The notes under the pieces were generated by a model. That model was not told where the DNA came from. It made no database searches and saw only the letters and a list, made by a program, of their open reading frames with translations. The translations under genes and the position numbers were made by a program. A stretch of DNA of 64,000 nucleotides, from the NCBI RefSeq assembly GCF_004135735.1, contig NZ_CP012670.1, positions 2,604,001-2,668,000 on the forward strand. Reading direction: 5' to 3'. Below, in pieces: positions 1 through 8,397 of the stretch (the stretch's first letter is position 1; each line of letters starts with the position of its first letter). The DNA comes from Sorangium cellulosum (GTDB taxonomy: Bacteria > Myxococcota_A > Polyangia > Polyangiales > Polyangiaceae).

Positions 1-891
1 TGGTTCACCGTCAAGCGGATCGCCGCCATGCAGCAGCGCATCGAGGCGATGGCGCATCAGCTCGTCGACGAGATGGTCGCGAAGGGCCCGCCCGCGGACC
101 TCGTGAGCGAGCTCGCCTTCCCCTTGCCGGTCTGGGTGATCGCCGAGATCCTGGGCATCTCCGTGGAGGATCGCGACCGGCTCGCCCACTGGTCCAACGC
201 GATGCTCACCATGACGCAGTTCACCCAGGAGGAGGTCGACGAGGCCCAGGCGGAGTTCGTCCAGTACCTCATGGGCCACGTCGCGAAGAAGCGCGCGGAG
301 CTCGGGGACGATCTGCTCAGCGATCTGATCCGGGCCGCCGACGAGGGAGAGCGCATCCACGAGAAGCTCCTCCTGATGACGGCGCAGGGCATCCTGGTGG
401 CCGGGCACGAGACCACCTCGAACATGATCGGCAAGATGGTCGCCATGCTGCTCTCGGATCGGAGGCGCTGGGAGCAGCTCCTGGCCGAGCCCTCCCTCGT
501 CCGCAGCGCGGTGGAAGAGGTGCTGCGCTTCGACGCCAACGCGGGCTTCGGGCTGCCGCGCTTCGTCACCGAGGAGATCGAGCTCTCGGGCGCGAAGGTG
601 CCGGGCCGCACGACGCTCATCTGCAGCATGGCCGCGGCGAACCGGGACGAGGAGGCCTTCGAGCGGGCCGACGAGATGGTGCTGAACCGCTCGCCGAACC
701 CGCACCTCACGTTCGGCGCGGGGGCCCACTCCTGCGTGGGTCAGGCGCTGGCGCGCACCGAGCTCCAGACCGTGCTGTCGGTGCTCCTGCGCCGGCTGCC
801 CACGCTCGAGCTCGCCGTCCCGCCCGCGGAGCTCCCCCGCCGCGAGGGGCTGCTCGTCGGCGGGATCGAGCGCGTCCTCTTGCGCTGGTGA
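1..891 (+). CDS. Cytochrome P450, 5' end outside the window
   Basis: Heme-thiolate monooxygenase. The frame is open from base 1, so the gene starts upstream; 296 residues are visible of the usual 400 or so, and the N-terminal quarter is missing. Visible signatures in order are the I-helix oxygen-binding motif AGHETTS, the K-helix ExxR in AVEEVLRF, and the heme loop FGAGAHSCVGQALA with the cysteine ligand. The layout fits soluble bacterial class I P450s, which take electrons from a small ferredoxin, and a 3Fe-4S ferredoxin lies about 700 bases downstream with a TetR regulator between them. The substrate cannot be read from the sequence. Family assignment is certain, role unknown. Confidence 0.95.
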   Translation, partial: WFTVKRIAAMQQRIEAMAHQLVDEMVAKGPPADLVSELAFPLPVWVIAEILGISVEDRDRLAHWSNAMLTMTQFTQEEVDEAQAEFVQYLMGHVAKKRAELGDDLLSDLIRAADEGERIHEKLLLMTAQGILVAGHETTSNMIGKMVAMLLSDRRRWEQLLAEPSLVRSAVEEVLRFDANAGFGLPRFVTEEIELSGAKVPGRTTLICSMAAANRDEEAFERADEMVLNRSPNPHLTFGAGAHSCVGQALARTELQTVLSVLLRRLPTLELAVPPAELPRREGLLVGGIERVLLRW

Positions 892-902
892 CGAGGGGCA
901 TC

Positions 903-1553
903 ATGGCGAGCCCGAGGGGCAGGCAAGCGCACGGGAACGAGACGCGGGAGGTCCTCCTCGCGGCGGCGGAGCGGCTCTTCGCCGAGCAGGGGGTGGCGGC
1001 GGTCTCGAACCGTCAGGTGAGCGAGGCGGCAGGGCAGGCGAACAACTTCGCCGTCGGCTACCACTTCGGCACCAAGGCCGACCTCGTGCTCGCCATCGTG
1101 CGCCGGCACGCCCCATCCATCGAGCGGCGGCGGGCCGAGATGCTCGCGGCCATCAAGGGCTCAGCGGACCTGCGCGACTGGATCGGCGCCCTGGTGCGGC
1201 CGAGCACCGAGCACCTCGCCTCGCTGGGCAGCCCGAGCTGGTATGCGCGCTTCATCGCCCAGGCGACGACCGACCCCGCGCTGCGGCAGATCGTGACCGA
1301 CGAGGCGCTCGCCTCGGCGTCGATGCGAGAGGTCATCGAGGGGCTGAACCGGCTCATGCCGATCCTCCCGGAGGAGGTCCGCGAGGAGCGGAGCGACATG
1401 AGCCGGCAGCTCATCGTGCACACGTGCGCCGAGCGCGAGCGCGCGCTGCACGCGGGCACGCCCACGCCGCGCGCGACGTGGGAGGCCGCCGCGGTCGGGC
1501 TGGTGGACGCCCTGGTCGGGCTGTGGCGGGCCCCCTTCACCCCAACGAAGTGA
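903..1553 (+). CDS. TetR/AcrR-family transcriptional regulator
   Basis: One-component repressor type. Residues 10-60 form the TetR helix-turn-helix: an ETREVLLAAAERLFAEQG helix, then NRQVSEAAGQ, then the GYHFGTKADLV turn typical of the family. The remainder is the variable ligand-binding domain. A GTG at 888 would overlap the P450 stop codon as GTGA, but the ATG at 903 has a GAGG six bases upstream and is preferred. It sits between a P450 and its probable ferredoxin, so it probably controls this small operon, perhaps in response to the P450 substrate. No target operator was identified. Confidence 0.9.
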   Translation: MASPRGRQAHGNETREVLLAAAERLFAEQGVAAVSNRQVSEAAGQANNFAVGYHFGTKADLVLAIVRRHAPSIERRRAEMLAAIKGSADLRDWIGALVRPSTEHLASLGSPSWYARFIAQATTDPALRQIVTDEALASASMREVIEGLNRLMPILPEEVREERSDMSRQLIVHTCAERERALHAGTPTPRATWEAAAVGLVDALVGLWRAPFTPTK

Positions 1554-1587
1554 CTGCTGGACGAGCAAGAAGAGAGAGAGGTCATTC

Positions 1588-1785
1588 ATGCGCGTGATCG
1601 TCGAATTCGAGAAGTGCTGCGGAGCAGGCCAGTGCGTGATGCTCGCGCCCAGGGTGTTCGACCAGCGGGACGACGGCATCGTGATCCTGCTCGACGAGGC
1701 GCCGCCGGAGGAGCAACACGCCGCGGTCCGAGAGGCCGCCACCGTCTGTCCCGGCGCGGCGATAAGGCTCGACGAGAGCGCATGA
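1588..1785 (+). CDS. Small 3Fe-4S ferredoxin, P450 redox partner
   Basis: A 65-residue protein with Cys10/Cys11, Cys16 and Cys54 followed by Pro. This is the C-x5-C ... C-P arrangement of [3Fe-4S] ferredoxins that feed bacterial P450s. The motif APRVFDQRDDGIV between the clusters is also typical. A GAGAGAGAGG stretch precedes the ATG. It is the third gene after the P450 and the TetR regulator and probably delivers electrons to that P450. No ferredoxin reductase gene is visible in the window. Confidence 0.92.
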   Translation: MRVIVEFEKCCGAGQCVMLAPRVFDQRDDGIVILLDEAPPEEQHAAVREAATVCPGAAIRLDESA

Positions 1786-1871
1786 AGGCCCCGTCGAGCG
1801 CGCTCGCGTAGAGCTTCCGAGCTCAACGGAGGAGCGCCCTCACGCGCCAGCGCGAGCGTCGCGGCGTGCGG

Positions 1872-2702
1872 TCACGGCTGCGTCTCCTCGACGGATTGCA
1901 CGTCGAGCTGGATGAATTGACCGATGTAAGGCTCGGGCGCCGGAGGGATGCCGTCCACGACCAGATGCTTGAAGTTTGCGATCATGACACGATTTGGATC
2001 CTCGCCTCGGAAGGACACGGTGGCTCCGCCCCGGATTGGAATGGTTTTCACATGGTCGATGATGAACACGTCGTGACCCACGTTGGGGCTATCGTTGAGG
2101 TAGTAGGTCTCGGGCGGATCGGAGACGGAGAAGCCGTAGATGTTGTACGTCGGGTTGTCGGGTGTACCGCCCACGCGAAAGTGCATGCCGTCCGGCGTGC
2201 CGCCCCGGTACGTCTCCGGCTCGACGACGCCGCGGAGCCGGACGGTCACTTGATAGATCGTGTCGGGCGAGCCGCCGAACGTCCTCATCTCGTCGACCCG
2301 CGTCGACGTCGTACACTCGTCACGGTCGCCCGGGTCCTGGTCGCACGGCATCTCCCAGCGGAAGCCGTCGATGCTGGCGGCCGCCGCGAGCAGGTCTTCG
2401 CCGCCGCTGCCGCCTGCGCCGTCGCTGCCGCCTGCGCCGTCGCCGCCGCCTGCGCCGCCGCTGCCGCCGGCGCCGTCGCTGGCGCCTGCGCCGTCGCTGC
2501 CGCCGGCCCCGCCGCTGCCGCCGGCCCCGCCGGAGCTCGCGCTGCCGGAGGCGCTCGTGCCGGCGCCCGTCGCGGCTCCCCCGCCCGAACCCGCGGCGCC
2601 GGTCGAGCTGGAGGTAGCCGGGTCGTCCGCAGGCGAGTCGGCATCGGAGCCGCAGGCAGCGAGGACCATCATCGCAGGGACCACGAGCAGAGAGATTCTC
2701 AT
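1872..2702 (-). CDS. Secreted lipoprotein with Gly/Ser-rich linker, function unknown
   Basis: 276 residues. The N-terminus MRISLLVVPAMMVLAAC is a type II signal peptide with lipobox LAAC, so the mature protein should be lipid-anchored at Cys17. Residues about 20-100 are a low-complexity GAGGSGGAG-type linker coded by imperfect tandem repeats (roughly 2395-2560). The C-terminal 170 residues form a compact domain with no motif I recognise. Anchor plus flexible linker plus globular domain is common in myxobacterial surface proteins. Convergent with the ferredoxin operon. Confidence 0.8.
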   Translation of the reverse strand: MRISLLVVPAMMVLAACGSDADSPADDPATSSSTGAAGSGGGAATGAGTSASGSASSGGAGGSGGAGGSDGAGASDGAGGSGGAGGGDGAGGSDGAGGSGGEDLLAAAASIDGFRWEMPCDQDPGDRDECTTSTRVDEMRTFGGSPDTIYQVTVRLRGVVEPETYRGGTPDGMHFRVGGTPDNPTYNIYGFSVSDPPETYYLNDSPNVGHDVFIIDHVKTIPIRGGATVSFRGEDPNRVMIANFKHLVVDGIPPAPEPYIGQFIQLDVQSVEETQP

Positions 2703-3184
2703 TTTACACCAGTCCGACGAGAGCGCCGGTATAGAGGTTGGGAACTCCGAACGTCGTATCGTTGATATTGCGTCGCGTTCGAATGGTTACGTCAGGCTCG
2801 TGAGCGGCCCGTGCAGCGCTGGGCATCGCCGAAGGTGGTCCGGGCGTCGCCGAACAGGTTCAAGGTGCGCCCGGCGGCCTGTCCAGGGCGAAGCTCAAGG
2901 ATGCTTCGTATTGTGAACGTTCACATAGGCGAGGTCAATCCAAATGGACCGGCGTGCGGTGATGCCCGATCCCGATGGATGAGCGGGCTTTCGGGGCTAC
3001 TTCGGAAGCTGGTGCGAGCACACCGGTTCCGAGGGGACCGCGGCGGTGCCTTGCGCAAGGCCAGCTCGGTCTCGACCACGACGCGCGACCAGGAGCGAGG
3101 CCGCTAACGATCCGCTCGCGCAGGTCGATCCCGGCCTGATCACGCCCGCCCTGGCGAGCGGCGGGCGCGTGCTACACACGCGGG
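2703..3184. other. Intergenic region between divergent lipoprotein and MFS genes
   Basis: About 480 bases with no convincing gene; the small open frames here have no homology signal or ribosome site. It holds one perfect palindrome (2912-2925, listed separately). Just before the MFS start, TACACA at 3173-3178 stands six bases from the ATG, the spacing expected of a leaderless transcript, but no clear -35 accompanies it. Confidence 0.5.
2912..2925. promoter_or_regulatory. Perfect 14-bp palindrome, LacI/GalR-type operator candidate
   Basis: TGTGAACGTTCACA is fully self-complementary with a central CG, the form used by LacI/GalR-family repressors. It lies between the divergent lipoprotein (start 2702) and MFS transporter (start 3185). 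No LacI-family gene occurs in the window, so the regulator would act from elsewhere. The spacing between half-sites is four, not six, so a CRP-type site is less likely. Confidence 0.4.
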
Positions 3185-4363
3185 ATGCCGGCGCTCCTGA
3201 TTCTGACGTACGTGGGGTTCGTGAGCCTCGGCCTCCCCGACGCGGTGCTCGGCGTCGCGTGGCCCTCGCTGCGCGACGCGTTCGGGCTGCCGCAGAGCGC
3301 GCTCGGCGCGATCCTGGTCGGGACGGGGGTCGGGTACTTCTCGTCGGGGCTCGCGGCGGGGAGGCTGGTGGAGCGGCTCGGGGTGGGCAAGCTGCTCGCG
3401 CTCAGCAGCGGCCTCATCACGGTCGCCATGCTCGGCTATGCGACGGCGCCGGTCTGGCCGCTGCTGATCCTGTGCGCGCTGGTCGCCGGGCTGGGCTCGG
3501 GCGCGATCGACGCGGGGCTCAACGCCTACGCGGCGAGCAACTTCTCCGCGCGCCACGTGAACTGGCTGCACGCGTGCTACTGCCTCGGCGCGGCGCTGGG
3601 GCCGCTCATCGCGACGGCGGCGCTCGCGGCCAGCGGCTCGTTCCGCTGGGGGTACGCCGCCATCGGCGCGATCATGCTGCTGCTCACCACGTCGTTCGCC
3701 GTGACCAAGGCGTCGTTTCGCGCGCGGTCGGCGGGCGGCGCGGGCGCGCCGGAGGCGCCGGGGGCCTCGGCCGTCGCGGCGCTGCGGCGCGGGCGCGTGT
3801 GGCTCCAGATCGCGGTGTTCTTCGTTTACTCGGGGCTCGAGGTGACGCTCGGGCAGTGGTGCTTCACGATCAACACCGAGGCGCGCGGCGTCGCGGAGGA
3901 GGCGGCCGGGATCTGGGCGGGCGCCTACTGGGGCAGCCTCGGCGTCGGCCGCGTGCTGCTCGGCGTGGCGGTGGAGCGCGTGGGCGCGGACCGGCTCCTC
4001 CGGATGGCCACGCTGGCGGCGCTGCTCGGCAGCGCGCTGTTCGCGGTCGGCCCGGCGTGGCCGGGCGCCGTGGGGCTCATGGTGGCGGGGCTCGGGCTCG
4101 CGCCGATCTACCCCACGCTGATGTCCCGCACGCCGGCCCGGCTCGGCGCGTCCACGGCGCACGCGATCGGGTTCCAGGTGAGCGCGGCCATGCTCGGCGG
4201 CGTGATCTTGCCGAGCGTCGGCGGGGTGCTCGCCGCGCGGCTGGGGCTCCCTTCGATCGGGACGCTCGCGGTGATCGCGGCGGCGGGCCTGTGGCTCCTG
4301 CACGAGGCGCTGATCCGGGTGACGCGGGAGCCGCAGCCGGAGGCGGCGTCGGCCGCTGGCTAG
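3185..4363 (+). CDS. MFS transporter
   Basis: 392 residues with about twelve hydrophobic segments and no signal peptide. It starts directly with a membrane helix (MPALLILTYVGFVSLGLPDA). The first loop motif is replaced by GLAAGRLVERLGVGKLL, as in sugar/drug exporters of the FucP/YfkF-like branch. The central loop (residues about 180-200) is short and Ala/Gly-rich. The substrate is not deducible. The start is preceded by TACACA six bases upstream and lacks a ribosome site, consistent with leaderless translation. It converges on the rRNA methyltransferase gene across a large repeat palindrome. Confidence 0.88.
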   Translation: MPALLILTYVGFVSLGLPDAVLGVAWPSLRDAFGLPQSALGAILVGTGVGYFSSGLAAGRLVERLGVGKLLALSSGLITVAMLGYATAPVWPLLILCALVAGLGSGAIDAGLNAYAASNFSARHVNWLHACYCLGAALGPLIATAALAASGSFRWGYAAIGAIMLLLTTSFAVTKASFRARSAGGAGAPEAPGASAVAALRRGRVWLQIAVFFVYSGLEVTLGQWCFTINTEARGVAEEAAGIWAGAYWGSLGVGRVLLGVAVERVGADRLLRMATLAALLGSALFAVGPAWPGAVGLMVAGLGLAPIYPTLMSRTPARLGASTAHAIGFQVSAAMLGGVILPSVGGVLAARLGLPSIGTLAVIAAAGLWLLHEALIRVTREPQPEAASAAG

Positions 4364-4387
4364 AGCGGGATTCGGTCGCGAGACACC

Positions 4388-4768
4388 TCCCGTCTCCCGT
4401 CTTCCGTCTTCCGTCTTCCGTCTTCCGTCTTCCGTCTCCCGTCCTCGTCTGGCCTCTTCGTGCGCGTGCGCGTGCGCGTGCGCGCTCATTCCCTGCTCGT
4501 CTCCCGTCATCCGCTTCTGGCTCCATCCGCGAATTCGTGGTCGTGAGGGTGCTCAACACGCACGATCGCGCACGAGGACGAGCACGGGATGAGCGCGCAC
4601 GCGCACGCGCACGCGCACGAAGAGGGAGAGGGAAGACGAAAGAGGGCAGACGGCAGACGAAAGAGGGCAGACGGAAGACGGAAGAGGGAAGACGGGAGAG
4701 GGAAGACGGAAGACGGGAGAGGGAAGACGGGAGACGAAAGACGGCAGACGAAAGAGGGCAAAGGGCAG
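4388..4768. repeat. Heptamer repeat palindrome (YCCGTCT / AGACGGR arrays)
   Basis: The left block (4388-4450) is about eight tandem copies of the heptamer (T/C)CCGTCT. The right block (4625-4768) is a longer, more degenerate array of its reverse complement, AGACGG(G/A) mixed with AGAGGG. Between them lie the 48-bp inverted arms listed separately. The whole stretch fills the gap between two convergent genes, so it may act as a bidirectional terminator. Open frames across it translate to simple repeats and are not credible genes. Confidence 0.85.
4454..4624. repeat. 48-bp inverted repeat containing alternating GC/GT tracts
   Basis: Arms 4454-4501 and 4577-4624 are reverse complements except for two or three positions, separated by 75 bases. 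Each contains four GCGCAC/GTGCGC units, an alternating purine-pyrimidine tract of the kind that can adopt Z-DNA. With the flanking heptamer arrays it makes an extended cruciform-prone structure. Confidence 0.85.
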
Positions 4769-4776
4769 TGGCCCTC

Positions 4777-5424
4777 TCAGCCGATCGCCTCGGCCGTGAG
4801 CAGGCGGGTCCTCCGGCCCGACGCGAGCGTGAGGTGCTGTCCCCAGCTCGTCTGGTGCGGCATATCCCCCTCCACGAGCGCGCTCTCCCGGATCGCGAAC
4901 CCCGCGGCGCGGTACGCCGGCCGCAGCACCTCCTCGACCTGCGCGTCCGACAGCTCGGGGAGCCCGAGGCGCGCCGCGTACGGCCGGTCGTCGAAGACGC
5001 TCTGGTTGAGCAGCGCGATGAGCTCGCCGCCCGGCCGCACGAGCCGCCGCAGCGCCTCCAGCACCGGCGCCTCCGGCAGCACGAGCGCCGAGAGCAGCGA
5101 CGCCCAGGGGAAGTTCACCGTGAGCGTGTGGGCGAGCCCGGTCAGCTCCTCGGGCAGCGCCTGCACGGACGCGACCACGAAGAGCGCGTTCGGCCGGCCG
5201 CCCCGCGCGACCTTGCGGCCCGCGCGCCACGACACCTCGCGCATCCGCTCGCCCGCGGGATCGACGCCGATGCAGTACGTGTCGGCGTGCGCGCCGGCCG
5301 AGCGGTACACGAACCGGCCGTCGCCCGTGCCGACGTCGATGAGGACGCGCGCGTACCCGGCGAGCTTCCCCTCGAGGTCCGCGCGCGTCCACGCGTGGGA
5401 CTCCTTGCCGATCTGCACGATCAT
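4777..5424 (-). CDS. kmr: 16S rRNA (adenine-1408-N1) methyltransferase, Kmr/KamB type
   Basis: 215 residues. It methylates N1 of A1408 in the decoding site of 30S subunits using S-adenosylmethionine, which blocks binding of several aminoglycosides. The SAM-binding loop is VLIDVGTGDGRFVYR (about residues 27-41). The sequence VNFPWASLL carries the first conserved Trp, and the second is in TSWGQHL near the C-terminus; both are used in this family to clamp the target base. The start MIVQIGKESHAW matches the family start, and the longer open frame upstream is not used. A Sorangium cellulosum enzyme of this type, Kmr, has been characterised in the literature; I infer orthology from motifs only. Confidence 0.85.
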   Translation of the reverse strand: MIVQIGKESHAWTRADLEGKLAGYARVLIDVGTGDGRFVYRSAGAHADTYCIGVDPAGERMREVSWRAGRKVARGGRPNALFVVASVQALPEELTGLAHTLTVNFPWASLLSALVLPEAPVLEALRRLVRPGGELIALLNQSVFDDRPYAARLGLPELSDAQVEEVLRPAYRAAGFAIRESALVEGDMPHQTSWGQHLTLASGRRTRLLTAEAIG

Positions 5425-5492
5425 CGTCGCCTCGATCGCCTCGCGCGCCGCCGCGCCCCCGGGCCGGCGCCGGCCGGGGCGCAGCCTGCGCG

Positions 5493-8087
5493 TCAGCCGC
5501 CCCCGCCCCCGCCCTCGGCCTCGACGAGCTCCCGGCAGGCGATGGCCCGCACGAGATCGTCGCTCGCCTCGCGCAGCATCCGGACCAGCATCGGCAGCCG
5601 CGGCGCCGCCACCGGCGCGCCCTCCGGCGCCGCCTGGAGCGCCGCGAGCCGCGACTCGGCGCGGCCGAGGACCTCCCGGTCGACGCGGTACGACGGGAAC
5701 AGGTGGGTGAAGTACGCGGACGCGAGCTCGTGCGTCCGCTCCTCGAACACCTTCGGCACCTGCTCGAAGAACGCCGCCACGTACGGCTCGAGCAGCGCGC
5801 GCTGGAACGACCAGTTGAAGCCCGACATCGCCGCGCCCGTGAGGTGCAGCGAGCCGTACCCGTCCCCGTGGAAGCGCTCCCACGCCGCCGCCTTCGCCGC
5901 CGCATCCGGGCGCGCCGTCTCCGCGCGCAGCGCCGCGCGCTGGCCGCGATCGGACGGATCGCGCCGCTTCTCGGCCTCGAGCCGCTCGGCCGCGCCCTCC
6001 ATGCCCCGCGCCACCCACTTCACGGCGACCGTCCAGCGCATCTCCTGGTCGATCTCGAGCCCCTCCACCCCCAGCTCGCCGTCGACGAGGCGCGCGGCCA
6101 GGGCCAGATCCGGCGCGGAGTAGGCCACGCTGAGCAGCGTCCGCGCCCACACGATCTGCGCGTCACCGCGCGCCGCCCGGAGCGCCGAGAGCGCCAGGCC
6201 CGTGAACGCGCTCGCCTCCGCCTCGCGCAGGGCGTCCGGCACGTAGCGCGCGAGCGCCATCACCGCGTTGCCCAGCACCGGCTCGACGATCGTGAGATCC
6301 GGCTCGGCGGGCAGCTTGTCGCGGACGAGCGCGAGGTACGCCGGGGAGGCGAGCTTCTGGTCGCGCACCATGCTCCAGAGCGACGCCCAGAGGAGCTGGC
6401 GCAGGAGCGGATCCTCCACGCGGCCGAGGTGCTCGCGCACGAACGCGAGCGAGCCCGGGTCGAGCGCGATCTTCGCGAACGTGAGGTCGTTGTGGTTCGG
6501 GAACACGAGGCGCGGCGCCCTCCGCCCCCGCGCCGCCGCGACCTCGGTGGCGGCGCCGTCGATCTCGGCGGGCACCGCGTCGATCACGAGCGCGCCGCCC
6601 TCCTCGCGCGCGAGCGCCACGTCGATGCGGTGCGGCCGCAGGGTCGGGTAGTCGACCGGCGCCGTCTGCACCACGCGGAGCCGCCCGATGCGGTCGCCCT
6701 CGGCCTCCCACTCCGCCGTCAGCGTGTTGAGCGACGCCTGCTCCAGCCAGACGCGCGACCAGGCGCCGAGGTCGCGGCCCGAGCCCTCCTCCAGGGCGGA
6801 CAGGAACTCGCGCAGCGTCGCGTTGCCGTACTGGTAGCGCTTGAAGTACCGGCGCATCCCGTCGCGGAAGGCGGGCAGGCCGATCGCCGCCACGAGCTGC
6901 TTCATCGCGGCCGCCCCCTTGCCGTACGTGATGCCGTCGAAGTTCAGGAAGGTGTGCTCCGTGTCCGCGAGCTCGCCGGCGATGGGGTGCGTCGTCACGA
7001 GCTGGTCCTGGCGGTAGGCCCAGCTCTTGATGACGTTGAACGCCTGCCACGCGGCCGGCCGGAACCGGGTCGCCCGCTCCATGGCGAGGAAGGCCATGTA
7101 CGTGGCGAAGCTCTCGTTCAGCCAGAGATCGTTCCACCACCGCATGGTCACGAGGTTGCCGAACCACATGTGCGCCATCTCGTGGAGGAGCACCTCGGCG
7201 CGCGTGAGGCGCTGGTGGTCCGTCGGCGGGTCGCGGAAGATCATCCGCTCGCTGTGGGTCACCGCGCCGACGTTCTCCATGGCGCCGGCGTTGAACTCCG
7301 GGACGAAGATCTGGTCGTACTTGGTGAACGGGTAGGGGTAGTCGAAGAAGTCGGGGTAGAAGTCGAAGCCCTGCTTCGTGATCGTGAAGAGCTCCTCGGC
7401 GTCGAGGTGCTTGGCGAGCGATCTCCGGCAGTAGAGCCCGAGCGGGATGCCGCGGTGCTCGTCGCGCACCCCGCTGTACGGGCCGGCGACCAGGGCGAAG
7501 ATGTAGGTGCTGAACCGGGTCGTCTCCTCGAAGACCCGGGTCGAGCGCCCCGCGCCCGCGGCCATCGTGCGGGTGATGCGGGCGTTGCCGATGACCTCCC
7601 AGTCGTCGGGCGCGGTCACGGAGAGGCGGTAGCTCGCCTTGATGTCGGGCTGGTCGAAGCAGGGGAAGAGCCGGTGCGCGCTGAACGGCTCGAAGTCCGA
7701 GTAGAGGTACTCCTCGCCGTCCTCCGGGTCGCGGAAGTGGTGGAAGCCGTCGCCGGTATGGTCGTAGTCGTTCTCGTAGACGACGCGCACGCGCGTCTCC
7801 GGATCGAGCAGCTTGCCCGGGAGCAGGATGCGGCAGTCGGCCCACGCGGGGTCGACCGCGACGCCGTTGATCTCGAGCCGCTCGATGCGCCGGCCGCGGA
7901 AGTCGATGAAGGTGTCGCCGCGGCCGCGGACGTCGAAGTAGGCGATCGCCTCGCCGCGGTAGCCGCTCCTGCCGCGCGAGAGGTCGAGCGAGAGCTCGTA
8001 ACGCACGTTGCCGATGCGCGCGGCGCGCTCCTCGGCCTCCTTCTGGGTGAGCACGTCCCGTCCGGGGCCGCCGGTCTTCTCCGTCAT
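5493..8087 (-). CDS. pepN: M1-family aminopeptidase (aminopeptidase N)
   Basis: 864 residues, the usual length. A cytosolic zinc exopeptidase that removes N-terminal residues from peptides. The substrate-recognition motif GAMEN (about residue 265) is followed by the zinc site HEMAHMWFGN ... NESFATY, i.e. HExxH-x18-E. A conserved Tyr follows in the KGAAAMKQL region, where oligopeptide binding begins. The start MTEKTGGPGRDVLTQ fits the family; the frame extends further upstream into repeat DNA but that part has no family similarity. The C-terminus ends in a poly-Gly tail. The ERAP1-like C-terminal domain is complete. Confidence 0.93.
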   Translation of the reverse strand: MTEKTGGPGRDVLTQKEAEERAARIGNVRYELSLDLSRGRSGYRGEAIAYFDVRGRGDTFIDFRGRRIERLEINGVAVDPAWADCRILLPGKLLDPETRVRVVYENDYDHTGDGFHHFRDPEDGEEYLYSDFEPFSAHRLFPCFDQPDIKASYRLSVTAPDDWEVIGNARITRTMAAGAGRSTRVFEETTRFSTYIFALVAGPYSGVRDEHRGIPLGLYCRRSLAKHLDAEELFTITKQGFDFYPDFFDYPYPFTKYDQIFVPEFNAGAMENVGAVTHSERMIFRDPPTDHQRLTRAEVLLHEMAHMWFGNLVTMRWWNDLWLNESFATYMAFLAMERATRFRPAAWQAFNVIKSWAYRQDQLVTTHPIAGELADTEHTFLNFDGITYGKGAAAMKQLVAAIGLPAFRDGMRRYFKRYQYGNATLREFLSALEEGSGRDLGAWSRVWLEQASLNTLTAEWEAEGDRIGRLRVVQTAPVDYPTLRPHRIDVALAREEGGALVIDAVPAEIDGAATEVAAARGRRAPRLVFPNHNDLTFAKIALDPGSLAFVREHLGRVEDPLLRQLLWASLWSMVRDQKLASPAYLALVRDKLPAEPDLTIVEPVLGNAVMALARYVPDALREAEASAFTGLALSALRAARGDAQIVWARTLLSVAYSAPDLALAARLVDGELGVEGLEIDQEMRWTVAVKWVARGMEGAAERLEAEKRRDPSDRGQRAALRAETARPDAAAKAAAWERFHGDGYGSLHLTGAAMSGFNWSFQRALLEPYVAAFFEQVPKVFEERTHELASAYFTHLFPSYRVDREVLGRAESRLAALQAAPEGAPVAAPRLPMLVRMLREASDDLVRAIACRELVEAEGGGGGG

Positions 8088-8154
8088 GGCCTGCACCCTA
8101 GGACGAACCCCCGGAGGGGAGCCAGCGCATCTGGCACGGCCGCGATCGCCCTGC

Positions 8155-8295
8155 CGCCCGTGGGCCTGGGGGGTGGGGGGCCTGGGGGGCTCCCCTCCGG
8201 GGCTTGCGTTCCGGCGAGCCCCTGTCGTGGCTCGCCTGCACTCCAGCCCCTCCGGGGAACCCCCCAGGCCCCCCACCCCCCAGGCCCACGGGCGG
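8155..8295. repeat. 51-bp inverted repeat with nested stem (long hairpin)
   Basis: Arms 8155-8205 and 8245-8295 are reverse complements with only a few mismatches in the central CCTCCGGGG part. The 39-base loop contains a second perfect stem, GGCGAGCC-N8-GGCTCGCC. The element lies in the divergent gap between pepN and the first Uma2 gene. It has no transposase and looks like a non-autonomous palindromic repeat. Confidence 0.85.
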
Positions 8296-8397
8296 TCGAC
8301 CTGGAGAAAAGGGACCGGGTTGTGCCAGCATGACGCTGATCTGTGCCATGGGAGGGGGGTCTGGCACTGGCTCAAACGCAATGCATTGCGACACACC

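Noticed and set aside
2811..3107. 98-residue plus-strand frame before the MFS gene
   Set aside because: No ribosome site, no domain, and it covers the LacI-like palindrome.
4507..4761. Open frame on the minus strand through the heptamer repeats
   Set aside because: The translation is a simple Ser/Leu/Pro-type repeat from the heptamer array with no start signal or domain.
4388..4768. Heptamer array as a CRISPR-like array
   Set aside because: Repeats are seven bases, contiguous, with no spacers and no cas genes nearby.
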